Of a stretch of 64,000 bases of DNA, positions 35,303 to 44,528 are shown in pieces (position 1 is the stretch's first letter; each line of letters begins with the position of its first letter). This DNA is from UBA6770 sp965660875 (GTDB lineage: Bacteria; Bacteroidota; Bacteroidia; Flavobacteriales_G; Salibacteraceae). A program made the translations under genes and the position numbers. Location of the stretch: positions 159,720 to 223,719 of the forward strand of contig CBFIBQ010000002.1 of assembly GCA_965660875.1 (NCBI GenBank), given 5' to 3'. Under the pieces are notes generated by a model that ran no database searches, was not told the origin of the DNA, and worked only from the letters and a program-made list of their open reading frames with translations.

Positions 35303-37678
35303 TTAATGCCTTCTACCGCCGCTATAACTCATAGCTTCGCCTTTACCAAAGCTGTAGCTAAAACCAAGCACCAAGAACCTTCCTCTATTAGAGAAGCTGT
35401 ACAAGTAAAAATTCGGCTGACTGATATAATTCTCTCTTATTCTAGAGGCAAAAAGATCCCTTACCCCAAAATTGGCAACGGCTTTTCCTTCTCCAAATTT
35501 TTTCCTTAACCCAATGTCTAAAACGGCAAAACCAGATCGTTCTCCTTGCACAGTAAGTACTCTTGATTGATAATTACCTCGGAGTTCAAAATCAAATTTT
35601 TTGGGCAACTTAAATTTGGTAGTCAGTCGGGTAGACCATTGGTCGCCCGTAAAATCAAAGTTTTGATCTTGAAAATCACCTTGCCTGATAAAATAGCCGT
35701 AATTAAAATCACCCGTTAGTGTAAACCACTTTTTTGGTGTGTATTTTCCATTTACCTCAAGTCCCGTTTTGTTTCTTGTACCAATATTTTCTGGTTGTGT
35801 TACATTGGCATTATTTTCAAATAGAGAAATACGTTCAATAACGTTGGTAGTATACAGGTTATAGATACTTGCATTAAACGATGCTTTCTTTAGAATAAAA
35901 ATACCGGTAATCTCATACGAGTCAGCAAATTCTGCTTGAAGCTGCGGGTTTCCCCTGCGTATGTTGTATATGTTTCGAATATTGAAAAACGGATTTAAAT
36001 CCCAAAGTCGGGGACGGTAGATGCGTCTGGAATATCCCGCCTGAAAAGAAACCATTTGAGATACTTTGTACGAGCTGTGAAAAGAGGGAAAGAAGTTCGT
36101 GTAATTCTGAACATTTCCTTCGTTTGTGGTGGTTAACAGCGTTTGTAAATCTGTGTTTTCAACACGCAAACCTAATTTTGTCCCCCACTTTTCGCCTTCA
36201 TAGGATCCCGTGGCGTAGAGGCCCAATACTTTCTGGTCAAACTCAAAGTTATTCGTCAACGCAGGGTCTGATACGAAGGTTCCGTTGATTTGATTGGATA
36301 CATTAAAATCGTTACCAACGTCATTAATCTCATACAACCCACCGGTTTCCACAGTTACTTTTTCGCTGATTGGGTTGCTGTAATCGGCTTTGAATATAAA
36401 GTCCTGCTGATAAAAGTTAGTTTCCGTTTTTTGATTTGGGTCTGATGCTATACCATCGTTCAATACATTCTGAAATTCAGACCGTTGTTCTTTTCCAAAA
36501 AACTTACCCAGTGTACTTAACTGAAGGGTGTGCTCTTCGTTGTTCCTGAACTCTTTTTCATACTGTAAATCGTATTGATATTTTGGGTTTTCAGCAGAAG
36601 TGGTTTCATTTCTGGTATATGAAGAGATGAGCTTTTTTTCTTGATCGTAAATAGATATATCCGTTTCTGAAGGTTGTTCTTCATCTTCAAATGCATAGCG
36701 ACCCGATAAAGTTACCACGTTATATTTATTGATGTGGTAATCTGTACCCAATGTAATGTTGTAAAATCGTTCATTTCGGTATTGCACTCCGTCTGTGATA
36801 ACTGAGGTTCCTGTGACTTTGTTATAGTTTACACTTTCATTATAACGGGGCAGTGAACGGTACCCTGCACCCATTTGAGTAAATAGATTGAATTTTTCTG
36901 TTCTGCGGTTGAGGCTGATACCCACACTATTGTTGGCGGGTAGTCCTACATTTAAAGAACCTGATCCATTAAAACCCTTTTTTTCTTCTTTTTTTAGTAC
37001 AATATTTATAATGCCTGAGCTTCCTTCAGCTGCATATTGAGCCGAGGGATTGGTAATTACTTCAACCCGTTCAATCATATCCGAGGTAATGCTTCCTAGT
37101 GCATTTGCCCCCTCGTCCGATAACACTGAGGGTTTACCATCAATTAGAATTTGAACGCCTGAATTCCCACGCAAGCTTATGTTCCCTTCAATATCCACGT
37201 TTACTGATGGAACATTGTTCAGTACGTCCAGTGCACCAAGGCCCTGACTTCCAATATCGTCTCCAATATTGAAAACTCGCCGGTCTAATTTAAATTCCAC
37301 GGTAGATCGCTCTTCTTGAACGGTAAATGCGTCAAGGTTTTGTGTGTTTTGTTCCAGTTTTATTGCACCAAGTTTTACACGCTTGCTGGAGGTTTCAAAC
37401 TCTGTAATGCGTTTTTTTTGGTATCCTATAAAGCTGATATCCACATAAAAATTCATAGAATCAGTGGAAAGCACGAAAACGCCTTGCGCATTGGTTGTTG
37501 TTCCAGCAAAAGGTTGCTCATTTGCTGTGGATACTAATGCGGCAGTTGCGTACGGAACGGGCGCACCAGTTTCGGCATCTATAACCTTTCCTTCAACAGC
37601 TACACGTTGTGATTGACCAAAGGCTGAAAAAGCTACAGTTGCTGTAAAGAATATTATTATGATTTTCAGCGTGTTCAT
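35303..37678 (-). CDS. TonB-dependent-receptor-like outer-membrane protein with N-terminal carboxypeptidase-regulatory-like domain
   Basis: The start is the ATG at 37678 (MNTLKIIIIFFTATVAFSAFGQ, signal peptide); an upstream TTG would add five residues. Residues 27-110 form a carboxypeptidase-regulatory-like domain (VEGKVIDAETGAPVPYATAAL...GVFVLSTDSMNFYVDISFIGYQ). A plug follows (LDVLNNVPSVNVDIEGNISLRG...VLIDGKPS-like text, IERVEVITNPSAQYAAEGSSGIINIVLKK), then a roughly 550-residue beta-barrel ending in FLVLGFSYSF plus a short tail. It resembles the large 'OMP_b-brl_3' barrel group related to TonB receptors. It probably moves or senses a substrate at the outer membrane; the substrate is unknown. 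Confidence 0.93.
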   Translation of the reverse strand: MNTLKIIIIFFTATVAFSAFGQSQRVAVEGKVIDAETGAPVPYATAALVSTANEQPFAGTTTNAQGVFVLSTDSMNFYVDISFIGYQKKRITEFETSSKRVKLGAIKLEQNTQNLDAFTVQEERSTVEFKLDRRVFNIGDDIGSQGLGALDVLNNVPSVNVDIEGNISLRGNSGVQILIDGKPSVLSDEGANALGSITSDMIERVEVITNPSAQYAAEGSSGIINIVLKKEEKKGFNGSGSLNVGLPANNSVGISLNRRTEKFNLFTQMGAGYRSLPRYNESVNYNKVTGTSVITDGVQYRNERFYNITLGTDYHINKYNVVTLSGRYAFEDEEQPSETDISIYDQEKKLISSYTRNETTSAENPKYQYDLQYEKEFRNNEEHTLQLSTLGKFFGKEQRSEFQNVLNDGIASDPNQKTETNFYQQDFIFKADYSNPISEKVTVETGGLYEINDVGNDFNVSNQINGTFVSDPALTNNFEFDQKVLGLYATGSYEGEKWGTKLGLRVENTDLQTLLTTTNEGNVQNYTNFFPSFHSSYKVSQMVSFQAGYSRRIYRPRLWDLNPFFNIRNIYNIRRGNPQLQAEFADSYEITGIFILKKASFNASIYNLYTTNVIERISLFENNANVTQPENIGTRNKTGLEVNGKYTPKKWFTLTGDFNYGYFIRQGDFQDQNFDFTGDQWSTRLTTKFKLPKKFDFELRGNYQSRVLTVQGERSGFAVLDIGLRKKFGEGKAVANFGVRDLFASRIRENYISQPNFYLYSFSNRGRFLVLGFSYSFGKGEAMSYSGGRRH

Positions 37679-37843
37679 ATTTTTGAGGTGCAAATATCAG
37701 TTGTTTTGATACGACCAATGGTGATTAAATGGGGCCTTACTTAAATCTATGTTAATTGCTCGTTATTAAGTGTTTTCAAAGTACGTTTTTAGGAGTTTGA
37801 CAATGCTATACCTTAGTAACCTATTTTTTAAAACGACTTTTTT

Positions 37844-38509
37844 ATGAATAACGGTCTTCTGACTATTACAGTTGCAGTGCTAATTACAAGTTTATTTTTC
37901 ATTGGATGTACAGAGAATGGCATGAAAGGCCCAAAATGGCCTCAAGAGTTTTATTTGTCTGAAAAAGCTTGTTTTACGCGATATTTTTACGAAAATGTCG
38001 TAAACAAAAATCAAGAGTACGAGTTGTATTGTAACGACCACACAACTTTAACGTTAACACGCACGGTTGATTCTGTATGTTACGATGATGGAATAGAAGG
38101 GGAGTGCATCAGTTTAAGTCAGTTTGAACAGAAGTTCGGAACCCCGGAAGAGTTGATTAGAATAGACCACCATAAGCTGGAATATTCAATTGATACGGTA
38201 AAAAACTGGAATGAAGTGCTTCTTGATTCAACGGACACCGATAAGCAAAATCAAGGCCTTACCATAGCACTAAATGTAGCTTTATCTGGTAAAAAATTAT
38301 ACCGAAAAACATACAATTGCAGTCGGATTAAGACATTTGACCCAGGACTAATTTTAGTATACCGTGCTGCTTCAAACGACAGTATTTATTTTGTAGACGG
38401 AGAGCCAAACTGCTTGGTGCTAGAAATGGAGTACTACGACGAATCCGGTGAATTTGGCGGATGGGAGCAGTTCTCCAGCGATATAAAAGCCTTACGCGTT
38501 ATTCGTTAG
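37844..38509 (+). CDS. Hypothetical lipoprotein
   Basis: I do not recognise this family. The 221-residue protein has a clear lipoprotein signal (MNNGLLTITVAVLITSLFFIGC, acylated Cys22). The mature part has five further cysteines, spaced so that disulfides are possible (Cys in KACFTRYF, LYCND, VCYDDGIEGEC, TYNC, PNCLVL). Predicted structure is mixed, with several amphipathic strands. Its stop lies 8 bases from the end of the convergent thioredoxin-like gene and its start faces away from the TonB-type gene. It should be exported and membrane-anchored. Codon and base use are like the neighbours, with no sign of transfer. Confidence 0.72.
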   Translation: MNNGLLTITVAVLITSLFFIGCTENGMKGPKWPQEFYLSEKACFTRYFYENVVNKNQEYELYCNDHTTLTLTRTVDSVCYDDGIEGECISLSQFEQKFGTPEELIRIDHHKLEYSIDTVKNWNEVLLDSTDTDKQNQGLTIALNVALSGKKLYRKTYNCSRIKTFDPGLILVYRAASNDSIYFVDGEPNCLVLEMEYYDESGEFGGWEQFSSDIKALRVIR

Positions 38510-38517
38510 ACTGTATA

Positions 38518-40008
38518 TTATTTTCCCGCGTTATTTTTTGAGTAATCGTCAATAAAACTGCCTAATTGCTCAACGCTTAATTTCTTAGCAATTATTTTCT
38601 TTTCTTTATCCAGAACATACACTTGTGGAGTGGAGTATATGTCGTAAATCGTTCTAAAATTGAGACTGTTAACCGTAGTTTTATCAAGATAATCGTAAGC
38701 ATTTTTATTTATTTCTGGTGTATCGGAAACATTAATAAACGTCAGTTTATTCGTTTTTACAAAAGTTTTCATGCCTGCGGTTTCCAATTCTGTGCACACT
38801 CCAAACACTTCAACTCCCTTGGACTTATACTCCTTGTAAAACTTCTCTAGCTTAGGTGTTGATTTTTTACAATGTCCACAAGTAGGGCTCCAAAAGTAAA
38901 GTACGGTAAATTCAGCAGGAAGCTTCTGTAAATCATGCCATTGGCCACCTGTGTCGGGTAAAATAATATTGGAGGCTACTTTTCCTAAAAGCAAGGGACT
39001 TAAGGTTTTTGCGCGATCACATATTTTTGCTTGAGCAGCACTGTCTACCCAATGAGCTTGACCGTTGCAGTAGTAGTCTTCCGCCATATGAACGAAAACT
39101 CCGTCCATTCCCATGATTTTTGAACGCTCGTAATGGTTGGTATTCCAGTGCACTACATACTTAAACATTTCTTTATTTGGACGCGCCTTTTCAATCAATA
39201 GGTCTGCTTCTTTGATTATTGAATCAGGCATTTGAACTACCAGCTTTGTCATATAGTACTCCAATTTTTTTGCAAAAACAGGGGATCTCAACAAGCGTTC
39301 ATCAGTAAAGTCTATGTGTTGTAAGTACTGTCTTTTAAACTCATTAAACTTCCATAGGTCTTCATTTGTACCTTCAGGCAATTCAGGGTTTTCAGGTACT
39401 TCAGGTTCTAGCGAGGTTTTAAAAAGCTTTGCAGTAAAGGTACCTTCATGCTCTTTAATAAACTGCTTCTTGTATGCAGCAACCTCTTCATTAATTGCTT
39501 GAAGTTTCTCTTGTTGCTCCTCAATGGCAGCTTTGTTGTTATTTATGCTATCGGCTTTCAGAACGTTCAATTTCTTTTGAATAGGAGCTGCTTGTTGGCC
39601 TTTTTTAGTCATTTCTTGTTGAAATTCATAGAAGAGCTTATTCTCCTCTGAAACTTCTACTTTCATATCACCCACCATATCTTTTCTTGTGGTGGACAGT
39701 TTTATTTCTGTTTCCTTACCATCCACAACAATTTCAAAATATTGAGATTTATCTGGCATGACTAGTAAATAGATACCACCTGGAATAGAGTCGGTTGTAA
39801 ACTGAAATTTACCCTTGGCTACTGCAAACGCAGTATCGTAGTAATACTGTTTTTTTCCGTAATAATTTGCAAGAAAGAGTAAACTGTCGTTTGAATCGGG
39901 AAGGGTAAATTCAAATGAGAATTTCTTCTTTGATTTTTCTTTTTTTGCCGCTACAGTTTCTGATAAAACTATAAATGCTAATCCTAGGAATAAAAACTTT
40001 TTAAGCAT
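38518..40008 (-). CDS. Secreted thioredoxin-like protein (DUF4369/DUF5106/TlpA-type)
   Basis: The ATG at 40008 (MLKKFLFLGLAFIVLSETVAA, signal peptide) is chosen; a 12-codon extension is possible but would spoil the signal. The 496-residue protein has an N-terminal DUF4369-like beta domain (FSFEFTLPDSNDSLLFLANYYGKKQYYYDTAFAV...), a central helical region rich in Lys, Gln and Glu, and a C-terminal thioredoxin fold with the redox pair CGHC at 377-380 in YFWSPTCGHCKKSTPKLEKFYKEY. It is probably a periplasmic disulfide oxidoreductase or reductase of the TlpA class, widespread in Bacteroidota. Redox partner and client proteins are unknown. It converges on the lipoprotein gene with 8 bases between. 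Confidence 0.9.
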   Translation of the reverse strand: MLKKFLFLGLAFIVLSETVAAKKEKSKKKFSFEFTLPDSNDSLLFLANYYGKKQYYYDTAFAVAKGKFQFTTDSIPGGIYLLVMPDKSQYFEIVVDGKETEIKLSTTRKDMVGDMKVEVSEENKLFYEFQQEMTKKGQQAAPIQKKLNVLKADSINNNKAAIEEQQEKLQAINEEVAAYKKQFIKEHEGTFTAKLFKTSLEPEVPENPELPEGTNEDLWKFNEFKRQYLQHIDFTDERLLRSPVFAKKLEYYMTKLVVQMPDSIIKEADLLIEKARPNKEMFKYVVHWNTNHYERSKIMGMDGVFVHMAEDYYCNGQAHWVDSAAQAKICDRAKTLSPLLLGKVASNIILPDTGGQWHDLQKLPAEFTVLYFWSPTCGHCKKSTPKLEKFYKEYKSKGVEVFGVCTELETAGMKTFVKTNKLTFINVSDTPEINKNAYDYLDKTTVNSLNFRTIYDIYSTPQVYVLDKEKKIIAKKLSVEQLGSFIDDYSKNNAGK

Positions 40009-40119
40009 AATTTTCGGTATTTTATAGTGAAACAGACAGACCATTCCAAATTACAGACCAAAGTTCATCGCTTAGGTCTGTTTTTCAAAATGCTTTAACA
40101 ATAGTTTAACAGCGGAAAG

Positions 40120-40773
40120 TTATAATTCGGCAATTACTGTTTTTTTGCCGACTACTTTTTGGTCCAAATCAACGAGAATTTTTGCTGTTGTGGGTAGCAA
40201 CAAATCTACTCGACTTCCAAATTTTATAAAACCAAACTCTTCACCTTGGTTAATCTGCTGTTGTTCTTTAGCGTAATAAACAATCCTACGGGCAAGAAAA
40301 CCAGCAATTTGACGCACTAATACGGCACCTTTTTGATTTTCAAAAACAAAAGTAGTGCGCTCATTTTCTGTACTTGATTTTGGGTGCCAAGCAACTAAAA
40401 ATTTTCCGGGATGATATTTCGCATACTTCACAAGTCCTTTCATAGGTGACCAATTGATATGGACGTTCAGCGGACTCATAAAAATAGAAACCTGAATGCG
40501 ATCTTCTTTTAGGTACTCTGATTCATATACTTTTTCTATCACGACTACTTTACCATCAGCAGGGCATAATATTTTTCCGTCGTCATACTCCACCGATCGA
40601 TTTGGAACTCTAAAAAATTGAACCACTAAAAGAAACAGTAGCAGCGAAAAAACACCTATACCTCCTCTAATAAATGGCTCTGAATCCAAGAAGGGCGTTA
40701 GTGCAAGGTTGAATATCAGCAATCCCATGAAGCTGAAAATCATTATTTTAGAACCTTCCTTGTGTAAAGTCAT
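40120..40773 (-). CDS. psd: Phosphatidylserine decarboxylase, proenzyme (short form)
   Basis: The 217-residue protein makes phosphatidylethanolamine from phosphatidylserine after self-cleavage into a pyruvoyl enzyme. The cleavage motif appears as FGSRVDLLLP with the scissile Gly186-Ser187. Upstream blocks ILCPADGKVVVIEKV and VSIFMSPLNVHINWSPMKG..KY are conserved in the short archaeal-type decarboxylases used by many Bacteroidota. Two hydrophobic N-terminal helices anchor it in the inner membrane. It begins 8 bases after cdsA, whose CDP-diacylglycerol product feeds the same phospholipid branch, so an operon is likely. Confidence 0.94.
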   Translation of the reverse strand: MTLHKEGSKIMIFSFMGLLIFNLALTPFLDSEPFIRGGIGVFSLLLFLLVVQFFRVPNRSVEYDDGKILCPADGKVVVIEKVYESEYLKEDRIQVSIFMSPLNVHINWSPMKGLVKYAKYHPGKFLVAWHPKSSTENERTTFVFENQKGAVLVRQIAGFLARRIVYYAKEQQQINQGEEFGFIKFGSRVDLLLPTTAKILVDLDQKVVGKKTVIAEL

Positions 40774-40781
40774 GCTAAAAG

Positions 40782-41609
40782 CTAGAAACGAATGAATATG
40801 TAGACAATAATAAAAGGAATTGCAAGAATAAGTGCATCAAAACGATCAAGTATTCCACCATGGCCTGGTAAAATATTTCCAGAGTCTTTTAAATTTAGGC
40901 TCCTCTTTAATTTCGACTCTATTAAATCACCAGCAGTTCCCGCAACAGACAGTATTATAGCTATTACAATCCAATCCAACATTTTGAGTGCTGTAGCCAA
41001 AAAGCTTATGATTATTGCAAAAAATATACTAAACACAATACCGCCGATAAATCCCTCCCAAGTCTTTTTAGGTGAAACGCTTTCAAAGAGTTTGGTTTTT
41101 CCAAACTTTCTACCAACAAGATAGGCCCAGCTGTCATTTGCCCACATGCAAAAAAGAACGCCGGCTGTAATGTGCGGATAGAACTCAAAACTAGAGTAGT
41201 ATCGCGGATCGAACATTAAATAATTCAGTAGGGTAAAAGGCAATGCAATGTAGACTATACCTAAAATGGTATAAGCAATATTGAAGAAGGGCTGTTTATT
41301 TTTACGGTAAAGTTCAATAATGAAAATCGAAAACAGAATCGGTATGTTGTACACTAGCAGTCCAAGTTCTTGAAAGGAGCTTTGCACATACAGAAAGTTG
41401 GTAGAAAAAAGCACGATACCCGAGACCACACCCGTAATAGTTTGTGGGTTACCCCCAGACTTCCGAATTAAACGGTAAAACTCTATTTGCCCTAAAACAC
41501 TGGCTAAAAGAAAAATACTTGCGTAAGTATAGGCGCTCAAAACGGTGCTGCCAAAAACAATTACAATAAAAATGAAACCAGTGGAAAGACGTTGCTTTAA
41601 ATCACTCAT
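40782..41609 (-). CDS. cdsA: Phosphatidate cytidylyltransferase
   Basis: The 275-residue integral membrane enzyme joins CTP and phosphatidic acid to give CDP-diacylglycerol. It has seven or eight hydrophobic helices and the diagnostic C-terminal motif ESKLKRSLNLKDSGNILPGHGGILDRFDAL, including the metal-binding D-x-x-D arrangement. ANDSWAYLVGRKFGKTKLFESVSPKKTWEGF is a second conserved cytoplasmic block. It overlaps the DUF2007 gene upstream by 8 bases and precedes psd by 8 bases, so it belongs to a compact phospholipid-synthesis operon. Confidence 0.96.
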   Translation of the reverse strand: MSDLKQRLSTGFIFIVIVFGSTVLSAYTYASIFLLASVLGQIEFYRLIRKSGGNPQTITGVVSGIVLFSTNFLYVQSSFQELGLLVYNIPILFSIFIIELYRKNKQPFFNIAYTILGIVYIALPFTLLNYLMFDPRYYSSFEFYPHITAGVLFCMWANDSWAYLVGRKFGKTKLFESVSPKKTWEGFIGGIVFSIFFAIIISFLATALKMLDWIVIAIILSVAGTAGDLIESKLKRSLNLKDSGNILPGHGGILDRFDALILAIPFIIVYIFIRF

Positions 41610-41823
41610 TCAAATCCATTTTTTCGATGAGTTGGATGGCTTTGAATGCATTATCTTTTGCTACAAAAACCTCTACTCCAAACTGCGCATTTAAATGCAG
41701 ATGCATAGAGTCTTGTTTACTCACAAAGGCTGTAGGTATTCCAGATTCCTCTAGTTTCGCTTTGATGAGCTCTGCTTGAAGGGGATTAATCGTGGTATAA
41801 ACCTTAGTCCAATTAACTTCCAT
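41602..41823 (-). CDS. DUF2007 domain protein
   Basis: The 73-residue protein is a single DUF2007 domain (WTKVYTTINPLQAELIKAKLEESGIPTAFVSKQDSM...FGVEVFVAKDNAFKAIQLIEK). It has an ACT-like beta-alpha-beta pattern and no membrane segment. The family is often described as a putative signal-transducing or PII-like protein, but no biochemical role is established to my knowledge. It sits between ftsH and cdsA with an 8-base overlap into cdsA, an arrangement I recall from other Bacteroidota. That placement hints at a regulatory role in membrane-lipid synthesis, which is inference only. Confidence 0.85.
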   Translation of the reverse strand: MEVNWTKVYTTINPLQAELIKAKLEESGIPTAFVSKQDSMHLHLNAQFGVEVFVAKDNAFKAIQLIEKMDLNE

Positions 41824-41842
41824 AGGCTAAGGCCAAATGTAA

Positions 41843-44038
41843 TTAATCCTTTTTCTCAGTAGCGGCTGGATTTTCAGAATTTGCAGATTTATTATCAACG
41901 TTCTCCGCCTTAGAGTTTTCGGTTTTAACCTCGGCTACTTCATTTTGTTCTTCGTTAGAAGTACTTTCTTTAGAATGAGTAGATTGATCTTTTTGTTCCG
42001 CTACTTTCTTTTCTTGTTCCGCTTTACGAGCTTTTGCTTCTTTTTTGTCTTTGGCTTCCTTTTCTTTTTTCTCGTCTAATTCTTTTTCTTCTTTTTCACG
42101 TTGAAGGTCTCTCTCAAAGGTTCGTTTCCCGAATATATTCTCCATATCCTCCTTGAATATTACTTCTCTTTCCAGTAATAACTCTGCCAGCTTGTTCAAG
42201 TTTTCTCTGTTGTTTTTTAGAAGTTCAACAGTATTTTTATAAGCATCTTCAACGTATTTACTTACCTCTTCGTCAATAATTTGAGCCGTATTTTCTGAAT
42301 AGGGTTTCTGAAAAGAATATTCATTTTGCCCAGAAGAGTCGTAATAAGAAATATTTCCCACTTTTTTATTTAAACCGTAATATACAATCATTCCGTATAC
42401 CTGTTTTGTAACTTTTTCTAAATCACTCAGCGCACCTGTGCTGATCTTTCCAAAAACTACTTGCTCAGCTGCTCTACCGCCTAGTGCTGCGTATATATCG
42501 TGACGCAATTGCTCTTCCGTAGTTATTTGGCGCTCTTCAGGTAAATACCAAGCAGCACCTAAAGACCTTCCTCGTGGAACTATAGTTACTTTAACAAGTG
42601 GGTGCGCATGTTCAAGCAACCAGCTTACTGTTGCGTGTCCCGCTTCGTGATAGGCAATGGTCTTTTTTTCACCTGGAGTGATTATTTTATTCTTTTTTTC
42701 TAAGCCACCTACCACGCGATCTACCGCATCGATAAAGTCTTGTTTGGTCACTTTTGGTTTCTTTTTTCTTGCAGCGATCAGCGCCGCTTCATTACAAACA
42801 TTGGCAATGTCTGCTCCAGAGAAACCTGGGGTTTGTCTGGCGAGTAGGTCAATATCTACCGATTCGTCTTTTTTAAGTGGTTTTAGGTGCACTTTAAAAA
42901 TCTCTTTTCTTCCATGCAAATCCGGCATATCAACAATAATCTGTCGGTCAAATCTACCTGGTCGAAGTAGTGCTTTATCCAATACATCGGCTCGGTTAGT
43001 AGCCGCTAGAATAATAACGCCAGTATTGTTTCCAAATCCATCCATTTCGGTGAGGAGTTGATTCAAAGTGTTCTCTCTTTCGTCATTTGCACCTTGCATG
43101 GGGTTTTTGCCCCTAGCACGACCTATAGCATCAATTTCGTCAATGAATATAATACTGGGGGACTTTTCTTTAGCTTGTTTGAAGAGGTCTCTTACACGAG
43201 AGGCACCAACACCAACAAACATCTCTACAAAATCTGAACCCGAAAGCGAGAAGAAGGGAACCTGAGCCTCACCAGCTACAGCCTTGGCCAATAATGTTTT
43301 TCCTGTACCTGGAGACCCAACAAGAAGGGCTCCTTTTGGAATTCGCGCACCTAAATCTGTATACCTTTTTGGGTTCTTTAGGAAATCAACAATCTCTTTT
43401 ACTTCTTCTTTAGCTTCTTCTTGTCCAGCAACATCATCAAAGGTGATTTTTACGCTGTCGTTTTCGTCAAATAATCGTGCTTTAGATTTTCCTATGTTGA
43501 AAATCTGCCCTCCGGCAGGTCCACCAGCGCCCATTCTTCGCATGATAAACAGCCAAATAGCCACCATAACTGCTATTGGAATTAACCAACCCATAACATC
43601 GCGACCCCAATTTTCCTCTGTTCGATATTCATACTTAAATTCATATCGTTCGCTGAACTGAGCTAATTCCTCATCGAAACGCTCTGGTGAGCCAATATTT
43701 AATTTGAAATGTGGCCCATAATTTGCCCCTTCACCAATATTCGGATTTTTTAGTTTTTTCTGATATTTTTCTGAGGAGAGCGCTTCACTCTTCAAATAAA
43801 TCCGAGCAACTTCTTTATTAATTACTACTACCTGTTTTACCTCACTATTTTCTACCATAGTGCGGAATTCTTGTGGGCTAATACTAGGTAAAGCAGAGTT
43901 CCAACTAAATAGCAATTGCGATAGTAAAACGACGCCTATAATCGCATAAATCCAATAAAAATTGAATGGTTTTTTGTCGTTCTTTTTAGGTGACTTTGGC
44001 CCCGCTGAAGGGCGCTTTTTAGTACTTTTATCTGACAT
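41843..44038 (-). CDS. ftsH: ATP-dependent zinc metalloprotease FtsH with long charged tail
   Basis: The 731-residue membrane protease has two N-terminal transmembrane helices (about 27-45 and 150-167) flanking a periplasmic domain. The AAA module carries Walker A GSPGTGKT at 241-248, Walker B IIFIDEID and the second region of homology AATNRADVLDKALLRPGRFDR. The zinc site is HEAGH at 464-468, with the third ligand likely in TGALSDLEKVT. It extracts and degrades membrane and cytosolic proteins. After residue 640 the C-terminus becomes an approximately 90-residue Lys/Glu/Asn-rich tail, longer than in many homologues. It follows rsfS by 17 bases. Confidence 0.98.
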   Translation of the reverse strand: MSDKSTKKRPSAGPKSPKKNDKKPFNFYWIYAIIGVVLLSQLLFSWNSALPSISPQEFRTMVENSEVKQVVVINKEVARIYLKSEALSSEKYQKKLKNPNIGEGANYGPHFKLNIGSPERFDEELAQFSERYEFKYEYRTEENWGRDVMGWLIPIAVMVAIWLFIMRRMGAGGPAGGQIFNIGKSKARLFDENDSVKITFDDVAGQEEAKEEVKEIVDFLKNPKRYTDLGARIPKGALLVGSPGTGKTLLAKAVAGEAQVPFFSLSGSDFVEMFVGVGASRVRDLFKQAKEKSPSIIFIDEIDAIGRARGKNPMQGANDERENTLNQLLTEMDGFGNNTGVIILAATNRADVLDKALLRPGRFDRQIIVDMPDLHGRKEIFKVHLKPLKKDESVDIDLLARQTPGFSGADIANVCNEAALIAARKKKPKVTKQDFIDAVDRVVGGLEKKNKIITPGEKKTIAYHEAGHATVSWLLEHAHPLVKVTIVPRGRSLGAAWYLPEERQITTEEQLRHDIYAALGGRAAEQVVFGKISTGALSDLEKVTKQVYGMIVYYGLNKKVGNISYYDSSGQNEYSFQKPYSENTAQIIDEEVSKYVEDAYKNTVELLKNNRENLNKLAELLLEREVIFKEDMENIFGKRTFERDLQREKEEKELDEKKEKEAKDKKEAKARKAEQEKKVAEQKDQSTHSKESTSNEEQNEVAEVKTENSKAENVDNKSANSENPAATEKKD

Positions 44039-44055
44039 TTTTTTGTTTTGTCAAT

Positions 44056-44412
44056 TTAATTTACAGACTTGACAGATGCGTCGGCCCATAGTTCTTCTAA
44101 TTTGTAAAACTCTCTGGTTTCTTCTTGGAAAATATGTATCACCACATTTGCGTAGTCCATTAAAACCCAAGTTGAATTTTCTAAACCTTCAATGTGCCAG
44201 GGCTTTTCTCCCGTGTCATTTTGAACAGCTTCTTTTACGGAATTAGCCAGCGCATTTACTTGTCTGTCTGATCCTCCAGAGCATATTATAAAATAATCGC
44301 AAACTGCACTTTCAATTTCTTGTAAATCGAGCTCTACGATGTTGATTCCCTTTTTGTCAATAAGTCCAGCAAGGGCTGATTCTTTTATGATTTTCGAGTT
44401 ACTGTCTTCCAA
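44056..44412 (-). CDS. rsfS: Ribosomal silencing factor RsfS
   Basis: The 118-residue protein matches the Iojap/RsfS family, which binds ribosomal protein uL14 and blocks joining of the 30S and 50S subunits in starved cells. Conserved features: I.ELDLQEIESAVCDYFIICSGGSDRQVNALANSV, PWHIEGLENSTWVLMDYANVVIHIFQEETREFYKLEELWADA. The start is a TTG at 44412; an in-frame TAA 15 bases upstream excludes extension and no ATG occurs until late in the protein. A TACTTTTG element at 44440-44447 probably drives it and the following ftsH. The gene faces away from birA. Confidence 0.95.
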   Translation of the reverse strand: MEDSNSKIIKESALAGLIDKKGINIVELDLQEIESAVCDYFIICSGGSDRQVNALANSVKEAVQNDTGEKPWHIEGLENSTWVLMDYANVVIHIFQEETREFYKLEELWADASVKSVN

Positions 44413-44439
44413 TTCAGAATTACTTTAAAAAATAGTGTG

Positions 44440-44447
44440 CAAAAGTA
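44440..44447 (-). promoter_or_regulatory. TAnnTTTG -7 element upstream of rsfS-ftsH
   Basis: CAAAAGTA on the plus strand reads TACTTTTG on the minus strand, an exact -7 match about 28 bases before the rsfS start. It is located in the divergent rsfS/birA gap. No -33 box at standard spacing is evident. Confidence 0.42.
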
Positions 44448-44528
44448 ACCATTTTAATAGGGTACTAAGTGCGCCATTCCAGCAGAAAAACAGCCAAATT
44501 TGCTTAACGCTTAACATATATTATAGAA

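Noticed and set aside
40053..40081. Hairpin ACAGACC...GGTCTGT followed by T's between psd and the thioredoxin-like gene
   Set aside because: The T run is on the plus strand, where no plus-strand gene precedes it. On the minus strand the arm is followed by mixed sequence, and the loop is 15 bases, so a terminator for psd is not well supported.
42657..43661. Plus-strand open frames of up to 134 residues opposite ftsH
   Set aside because: They lie antisense to strongly conserved AAA and protease motifs and have no recognisable domains of their own.
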